Below the pieces are notes generated by a model that was not told the DNA's origin, did no database searches, and saw nothing but the letters and a program-made list of their open reading frames with translations. The position numbers and the translations under genes are program-made. Positions 6,292 to 10,442 of a DNA stretch of 10,442 nucleotides are shown one piece after another (position 1 is the stretch's first letter; every line of letters starts with the position of its first letter). Source of the stretch: Desulfobacteraceae bacterium (lineage in GTDB: Bacteria; Desulfobacterota; DSM-4660; Desulfatiglandales; Desulfatiglandaceae); the NCBI GenBank assembly GCA_030597505.1, contig JAUVRS010000066.1:1-10442 (forward strand). Direction: 5' to 3'.

Positions 6292-8129
6292 AAAATATCT
6301 TGTGACAAGGAGCGGCTGATCCCCGGCACCTTTGCCAGATCATCCGGGGTTGCCCTTGAAATGGCGGTGATACTCTTAAAATGGGTAAGCAGGAGCTTTT
6401 TTCTTTTGGAACCGATGTTGGGTATAAGATCCAGATCAGACTCCTTTAGTGCCTTGCGTCTCAGCCCCCGGTGGTAGGATATGGCCCGACGGTGTACCTC
6501 GTCCCGGATCCGCATCATGAGGAGCAGGACCGCATGATCGCCTCTCAACCCCAATGGGTTCTTTCGGCCTGGGATATATATTTTGTCATATTTTTCCTGT
6601 CTTTCTTCATCCGGTTTTGCAATGGATATCACCATTGGGACGTCCCGGGATGGGTCTCCTCCATCCCGGGCCCGTCGGGGCTGAGAGAACCGGTCGATCA
6701 CCTTTTTTACAACCGACAGATGCCCTTTGCCGCCGTCTACCAACAAGATGTCGGGCGGATCCCCTTTGCCTGTACTTCTTTCCACCAATTCCGCCATCAT
6801 GCCATAGTCAGCGATGCCAGCCACTCTTTTAAGCCTGTAATTCCGGTACCCTGCCTTGTGGGGGTGTCCGTCCACAAAAGAGACAATAGATCCAACGGCT
6901 TTGTCCCCCTGGAGATTGGAGATGTCGAGCCCCTCTATATATCTGGGAGGGATCGGAAGACCCAGGACCGTCTGGACAAGATCCATGAGATCTTCTTTTT
7001 CAAATTCTGATTGTCCGGTCAGAAGACTCTCGGCGTTTGTCACCGCCATCTTCACCAGGCGAAGGTTTTCCCCTCTCAAGGGTTTATGAATAACAACCCT
7101 TCTTCCGGCCAGGTTGCTGAGCCATTCCGTAATAGCCTGGAGGTCTTCAATTTGATCTGAAATCAATACCTGTTTGGGTATAAAGGCCTCCTTGGGGTAA
7201 TATTGCTTTAAAAAGGCCTCAATTATATCAGAGGCAGAGGCGTTCTGGGCCCTTAGCGCGTAATCACGACTCCCCGTCAGATACCCCTTGCGAACAAAAA
7301 GGATGACCATCTGGTAAAGCCCACTGCTCTTTGCAAGACCGATAATATCCTGGTCTTCCAGCCGCTGCGAGACCACATGTTGACGTTCCACTGTCTTTTC
7401 AATGGCACTGATCTGATCCCTTATCCCAGCGGCCTTCTCAAAATCCAGCTTCTCCGCCGCCGCCGCCATGTCGTTTTTTAATTGACCGGTCAGTTCCCAG
7501 TTGCGCCCCTCCAGAAAAAGCCTTACCTGACGGAGGACCTTCCCATACTCCGATTCCGGGATATCGCCGGCGCAAGGACCCAGGCACCGTTCCATCTGAT
7601 AGTTGAGACAGGGCCTTGGGCGTTTCAGAAGCCCTTTTCCTTTACACTTCCGGAGTTGAAAGACCCGGTCAATCACCTTGAGGGTGCTCCGCACGGAATT
7701 TGCAGATGAAAACGGACCAAAATAGACGGCCCCGTCCTTTTTGATTTTTCTGGCAATCCTCAGACGGGGATAGGGTTCCTTGAGACCAAGCCGCAGACAG
7801 GGGTATTGTTTATCATCCCGCAGGACTATATTATACCGGGGCATAAATTTCTTTACGAGACTGCTTTCCAGAATAAACGCTTCCTGCTCTGTGGCAGTGA
7901 TAATAAAATCAAGACCCGTTGCTTTTTTCATCATCAGAAAAGTTTTTCGGTGGAGATCGGCGTGGCGTTTGAAATAGGAGAGGACCCTTTTTTTGAGGGA
8001 TTTTGCCTTGCCCACATATATGACTCGCCCCGAGGCTTCCTTGAACATATAGACCCCGGGTTCGCCCGGAAGTATATTTCGTAACCGCTCGGGATCCAAA
8101 CCGTATTGGGCATTGGTGTTTTTATCCAT
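6276..8129 (-). CDS. uvrC: Excinuclease ABC subunit C (nucleotide excision repair)
   Basis: UvrC makes the two cuts on either side of a DNA lesion after UvrA and UvrB have marked it. The 617-residue protein is full length. It has an N-terminal GIY-YIG nuclease domain (PGVYMF at about 24-29 and IYVGKAKSLKKR at 37-48), which makes the 3' cut, and four cysteines, Cys162, Cys174, Cys182 and Cys186, with the 12-8-4 spacing of the iron-sulfur cluster site known in E. coli UvrC. A UVR (UvrB-binding) helix pair lies at about 213-248. The RNase H-like 5' nuclease has Asp402 in GLDISNLQG, Asp465 in LLVDGGKG and His553, and a helix-hairpin-helix pair closes the protein (about 565-617). The ATG at 8127-8129 has no clear ribosome site; the few residues before the nuclease domain make this start reasonable. 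It is transcribed away from the ChaN-like gene, and no gene within 500 bases follows it. Confidence 0.98.
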   Translation of the reverse strand: MDKNTNAQYGLDPERLRNILPGEPGVYMFKEASGRVIYVGKAKSLKKRVLSYFKRHADLHRKTFLMMKKATGLDFIITATEQEAFILESSLVKKFMPRYNIVLRDDKQYPCLRLGLKEPYPRLRIARKIKKDGAVYFGPFSSANSVRSTLKVIDRVFQLRKCKGKGLLKRPRPCLNYQMERCLGPCAGDIPESEYGKVLRQVRLFLEGRNWELTGQLKNDMAAAAEKLDFEKAAGIRDQISAIEKTVERQHVVSQRLEDQDIIGLAKSSGLYQMVILFVRKGYLTGSRDYALRAQNASASDIIEAFLKQYYPKEAFIPKQVLISDQIEDLQAITEWLSNLAGRRVVIHKPLRGENLRLVKMAVTNAESLLTGQSEFEKEDLMDLVQTVLGLPIPPRYIEGLDISNLQGDKAVGSIVSFVDGHPHKAGYRNYRLKRVAGIADYGMMAELVERSTGKGDPPDILLVDGGKGHLSVVKKVIDRFSQPRRARDGGDPSRDVPMVISIAKPDEERQEKYDKIYIPGRKNPLGLRGDHAVLLLMMRIRDEVHRRAISYHRGLRRKALKESDLDLIPNIGSKRKKLLLTHFKSITAISRATPDDLAKVPGISRSLSQDIFSYFR

Positions 8130-8402
8130 GTTTTACCGGAAAATCTTTGCCCGGGTTGCCGTTTCTGCGAGCCTGGATAGGCCCCGATGCGCGGTGGTTC
8201 CCATCAAACAGCGCCTACCCGGGTAAGTTATGAGTTGCATCCGAACAGGGTAAATGATATTTATAAACCCAGTCAACATCAAGATCTTTCAGAGATTAAA
8301 GGCCTGCGCAAGAATAAATTCACAGAATTATCGCCCGATTTGACCTGAAGTTGGGAAGCGAAAATGTAAAGCTGCTTTTGCATAGGTTTAGGGGGTCTTT
8401 TA
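8130..8402. promoter_or_regulatory. Divergent regulatory gap between uvrC and the ChaN-like gene
   Basis: The gap must hold both promoters, but neither is strong. For the plus strand, TTGACC at 8340-8345 is followed 19 bases later by TGTAAA (8365-8370). For the minus strand, TTGACT at 8276-8271 is a good -35 box without a convincing -10; TTTATAAA at 8260-8267 is too close to it. A perfect ten-base palindrome, TACCCGGGTA, lies at 8216-8225. A related CCCGGGT site at 8150-8156 has flanks that match the first in inverted orientation at 12 of 14 positions. These could be operator sites, but no regulator can be named. I see no gene here. Confidence 0.35.
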
Positions 8403-9386
8403 ATGAAAATTAGGGTAGTTGGATACATCGTGGTGTTTCTATTCTTTGGGACATTATTTCTCCTGGGGGGCTGTGCCACCAAACGACCCGTGCCGGTACC
8501 ACTTGCATCCATTGAGGGGGTGAACGCACATTTTGGTGTTGGCCGGATCGTCAGCCTCAAAACCGAAAAATCCATATCTTTTGAAACCTTGATTGACCAG
8601 CTAAAGCCCATTGACATCATCTTTATCGGTGAAGTCCATGACAACGCCGAACATCATCTCATCCAGGTCCAGATCCTCCAGGCCCTGATCGCCCGATACG
8701 GACCGGTCACCGTTGCCATGGAGTTTTTTCAGGAACCCCAGCAAGCGATCATTGACGACTACATTGACGGGGGCATGACGGAAGAAGTATTTCTGAGAGA
8801 TGTGGACTGGCGAAAACAATGGGGTCTGGATTATCTTTTTTACCGCCCCCTGATTGTGATGACGAAAGAACATGGAGGGAGAGTCCTTGCCATCAACGTG
8901 CCAAGGAAAATTGTCAAGAATGTGGCAAAAGGAGGCCTCAAAAGTCTCAAACCCGAGGAACGTCAACAAGTGGCTGATGTCATTGATCTGGACAACAAAC
9001 AACATCGGGCATATCTCCGTGAGGTTTACGAGGGACACCCAATGAGCGATTTAAAGGGTTTTGATTATTTTTATCAGGCCCAGTGTGTCTGGGAAGACAC
9101 CATGGCCGAAAATATCGCGGAATATCTGAAAGAAAACCAGGAAAATAAAAACAGGGAAAAGAAAAATGAAAAGATGATTGTCTTTACGGGAAACGGGCAC
9201 ATCAGCCATAAGTTCGGGATTCCGGACCGGACCATAAAACGCGTCCCTCTTACCATGGCCACTATTGTCCTCTCCCCCTTGAGCGAACGGATGATCATCA
9301 ATAAAGAGGTCGCGGACTACGTCTGGCTGACCGGAGACTACCACCGAAAACGTCGGATGATGCGCCCCAAAAAACAATCGAATTAA
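8403..9386 (+). CDS. ChaN-family (Tiki superfamily) outer-membrane-type lipoprotein
   Basis: The protein has a bacterial lipoprotein signal: a basic start, a hydrophobic stretch at about 5-21 and lipobox LGGC with Cys24 as the lipid-bearing residue, so it is envelope-anchored. The rest matches the ChaN domain: DIIFIGEVHD (71-80) with Glu77 and His79, AMEFFQ with Glu107, and FTGNGHISHKFGIP (261-274) with His266. These conserved acidic and histidine positions line the putative active or ligand site of the superfamily, which includes a haem-binding Campylobacter ChaN and eukaryotic Tiki metalloproteases. Which activity applies here is unknown, and I see no nearby iron-uptake gene. The ATG at 8403 has a strong ribosome site AGGGGG seven bases upstream. 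A charged, Lys/Asn-rich loop (about 243-257) precedes the GNGH motif. It ends 14 bases before the annotated NUDIX start, so the two are probably co-transcribed. Confidence 0.88.
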   Translation: MKIRVVGYIVVFLFFGTLFLLGGCATKRPVPVPLASIEGVNAHFGVGRIVSLKTEKSISFETLIDQLKPIDIIFIGEVHDNAEHHLIQVQILQALIARYGPVTVAMEFFQEPQQAIIDDYIDGGMTEEVFLRDVDWRKQWGLDYLFYRPLIVMTKEHGGRVLAINVPRKIVKNVAKGGLKSLKPEERQQVADVIDLDNKQHRAYLREVYEGHPMSDLKGFDYFYQAQCVWEDTMAENIAEYLKENQENKNREKKNEKMIVFTGNGHISHKFGIPDRTIKRVPLTMATIVLSPLSERMIINKEVADYVWLTGDYHRKRRMMRPKKQSN

Positions 9387-9400
9387 AATGGGTCTGGGGG

Positions 9401-9982
9401 GTGTGTAGCGAACCGCTTAAAAAGGGCAGGGGGTCGTTGGTTTTGGGAGTTAATCAACATGACGTGGAATTTAGGTTCTGCCCTGTTTGCGGCGGGGAGC
9501 TTGATATTTCAATACCAAAACCTGACGAACCCTCCCGCCTCATCTGCGGTGGTTGTGATTTCATTTTCTATTTGGATCCCAAGGTTGTTGCCTGCACCAT
9601 TTTGGAGAAGGATGGCAAAATCCTTCTCCTCAAAAGGGGGATAAATCCACAAAAAGGAAAATGGGTCATGCCGGGGGGGTATGTTGACCGCAAAGAAGCG
9701 GTTGAGACCGCGGCTGTAAGAGGGACCTTTGAGGAATGCAATGTCAGGGTCCGGATCGAAGACTTGGCTGGGGTTTATTCTTATCCCGGAAAACTGGCTG
9801 TGGTCATTGTTTATAAGGCCAGGTATCTTGAAGGAGAGCTGACGCCAAAGGATGAAACTCAGGCGGCAGAATGGTTTTCTGAAAAGGAGATTCCTTGGAG
9901 CGACCTGGCTTTCCGGAGCACCACGGATGCGGTCAGAAATTATTCTTCAGCCAAACAAGCCAGGCAGGCATTAAGTGAATGA
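9401..9982 (+). CDS. NUDIX hydrolase with N-terminal zinc ribbon
   Basis: NUDIX enzymes hydrolyse nucleoside diphosphates linked to another group, and zinc-ribbon members often act on NADH or ADP-ribose; the substrate here cannot be read. Cys27, Cys30, Cys49 and Cys52 (CPVC and CGGC) form the ribbon, followed by YLDPKVVACTIL and the NUDIX domain (about 61-190). The NUDIX box runs from Gly93 through Glu99, Arg107, Glu111 and Glu112, but the Glu that should follow Arg is Gly108 and the usual Gly near the end is Asn114. The Glu is a catalytic or metal-linked position in MutT-type enzymes, so activity is in doubt. The start is uncertain: GTG at 9401 is the longest, TTG at 9443 has AGGGGG nine bases upstream, and GTG at 9464 gives VEFRFCP, which fits the family best. 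It ends 30 bases before hisD. Confidence 0.88.
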   Translation: MCSEPLKKGRGSLVLGVNQHDVEFRFCPVCGGELDISIPKPDEPSRLICGGCDFIFYLDPKVVACTILEKDGKILLLKRGINPQKGKWVMPGGYVDRKEAVETAAVRGTFEECNVRVRIEDLAGVYSYPGKLAVVIVYKARYLEGELTPKDETQAAEWFSEKEIPWSDLAFRSTTDAVRNYSSAKQARQALSE

Positions 9983-10012
9983 TAAAGCAGTAGAGAGGAG
10001 AAACAACTCGAA

Positions 10013-10442
10013 ATGAAGATCCGATCCGAAAAAATTGACGATTTGAGCCCTGAGAGATTCAGGGCTGTGATGGAAAGATCCATGGAGGACATATCCTCCA
10101 TCTATGAAGACGTTCGAAAGCTTGTGGAGGATGTCCGGAAACGGGGGGATGTTGTCACTCTGGATCATTACCGTAAACACAAGGAAGATATTGCCCCCCC
10201 CGATCTGGAGGTCACTCCTGAAGAGATGCGGGAAGCCTACGACCGGCTGGACCCAAAGGTGGTCGATTGTTTAAAGGAAGCGGCCAAAAATATTACCCGG
10301 TTTCACGAGGCACAGCTGGAGCGGGAGATGTGGTCCGTGGAAATAAAAGAGGGAGTCCTGGCAGGCCGGGTTACACGGCCAATGGACATCGTGGGCTGCT
10401 ATGTGCCCGGGGGGACGGCAATGTATCCCAGTTCAGTCTTGA
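10013..10442 (+). CDS. hisD: Histidinol dehydrogenase, N-terminal part (runs off the window)
   Basis: HisD carries out the last two steps of histidine synthesis, oxidising L-histidinol to L-histidine with two NAD+. Only the first 143 residues are visible; the family is about 430 residues, so roughly two thirds lie beyond the right edge. The sequence shows the expected helical start with RKRGDVVTLDHY (42-53), then ITRFHEAQ (94-101) and GRVTRPMDIVGCYVPGG (118-134), continuing TAMYPSSVL to the edge, the typical NAD-binding segment. The ATG at 10013-10015 is preceded by GAGAGGAG with a rather long spacing of about 12 bases. It begins 30 bases after the NUDIX gene in the same direction. No other his gene is visible, so it is unknown whether a his operon continues downstream. 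Confidence 0.95.
   Translation, partial: MKIRSEKIDDLSPERFRAVMERSMEDISSIYEDVRKLVEDVRKRGDVVTLDHYRKHKEDIAPPDLEVTPEEMREAYDRLDPKVVDCLKEAAKNITRFHEAQLEREMWSVEIKEGVLAGRVTRPMDIVGCYVPGGTAMYPSSVL

Noticed and set aside
8312..8332. A possible Fur box (GAATAAATTCACAGAATTATC is the area) upstream of the ChaN-like gene
   Set aside because: By eye only about 9 of 19 positions match the classical consensus, which is too few in an AT-rich gap, although iron control of this family would be plausible.
8279..8644. A 121-codon minus-strand frame across the divergent gap
   Set aside because: Its second half is the complement of the ChaN-like gene's signal and N-terminal region, and the translation is low in hydrophobic structure and shows no known motif.
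10437..10442. TTGA at the right edge as the end of hisD
   Set aside because: The TGA is out of frame; the hisD codons there read GTC TTG A, and the protein is still in its N-terminal third.

Overview
The window looks like a housekeeping stretch of a Gram-negative chromosome, most likely a member of the Desulfobacterota (former Deltaproteobacteria). This is inferred from the secA-argJ gene order next to an M23 peptidase, the general style of the proteins, a lipobox-bearing ChaN-type protein, and an intergenic palindromic repeat of a kind I associate with that group. No 16S or other marker is present, so the assignment is tentative. I see no phage, insertion sequence, CRISPR array, tRNA or defence genes.

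Layout. Bases 1-5761 read on the minus strand as one probable operon in the order M23 peptidase, secA, argJ, mannose-1-phosphate guanylyltransferase (manC-like). The argJ and manC junctions are only 17 and 24 bases. A 267-base gap containing two small hairpins separates the peptidase from secA. The manC-like gene meets an in-frame TGA at bases 15-17, after 159 codons, so it is either broken or carries a sequence error. Bases 5762-6275 are a gene-free, AT-rich region. They hold an imperfect palindromic element of about 160 bases, flanked by two diverged direct repeats, and a terminator-like hairpin that points along the plus strand although no plus-strand gene precedes it. Next comes uvrC (minus). 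A 272-base divergent regulatory gap separates uvrC from a plus-strand run: ChaN-family lipoprotein, zinc-ribbon NUDIX hydrolase, and the start of hisD, which runs off the right edge.

How the genes relate. SecA is the preprotein translocase motor and the M23 peptidase is an envelope peptidoglycan hydrolase, so the left half mixes secretion and envelope work with arginine (ArgJ) and GDP-mannose biosynthesis. UvrC stands alone for nucleotide excision repair. ChaN-like, NUDIX and hisD are closely spaced and probably co-transcribed, but no single pathway joins them.

No new biological system is evident. The points most worth a second look are the plus-strand terminator with the repeat-flanked palindrome, the NUDIX box with Gly in place of a key Glu, the out-of-frame ATG at the NUDIX start, and the internal stop in manC. 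The last three could each arise from a one-base difference, so sequencing or assembly error must be considered first.
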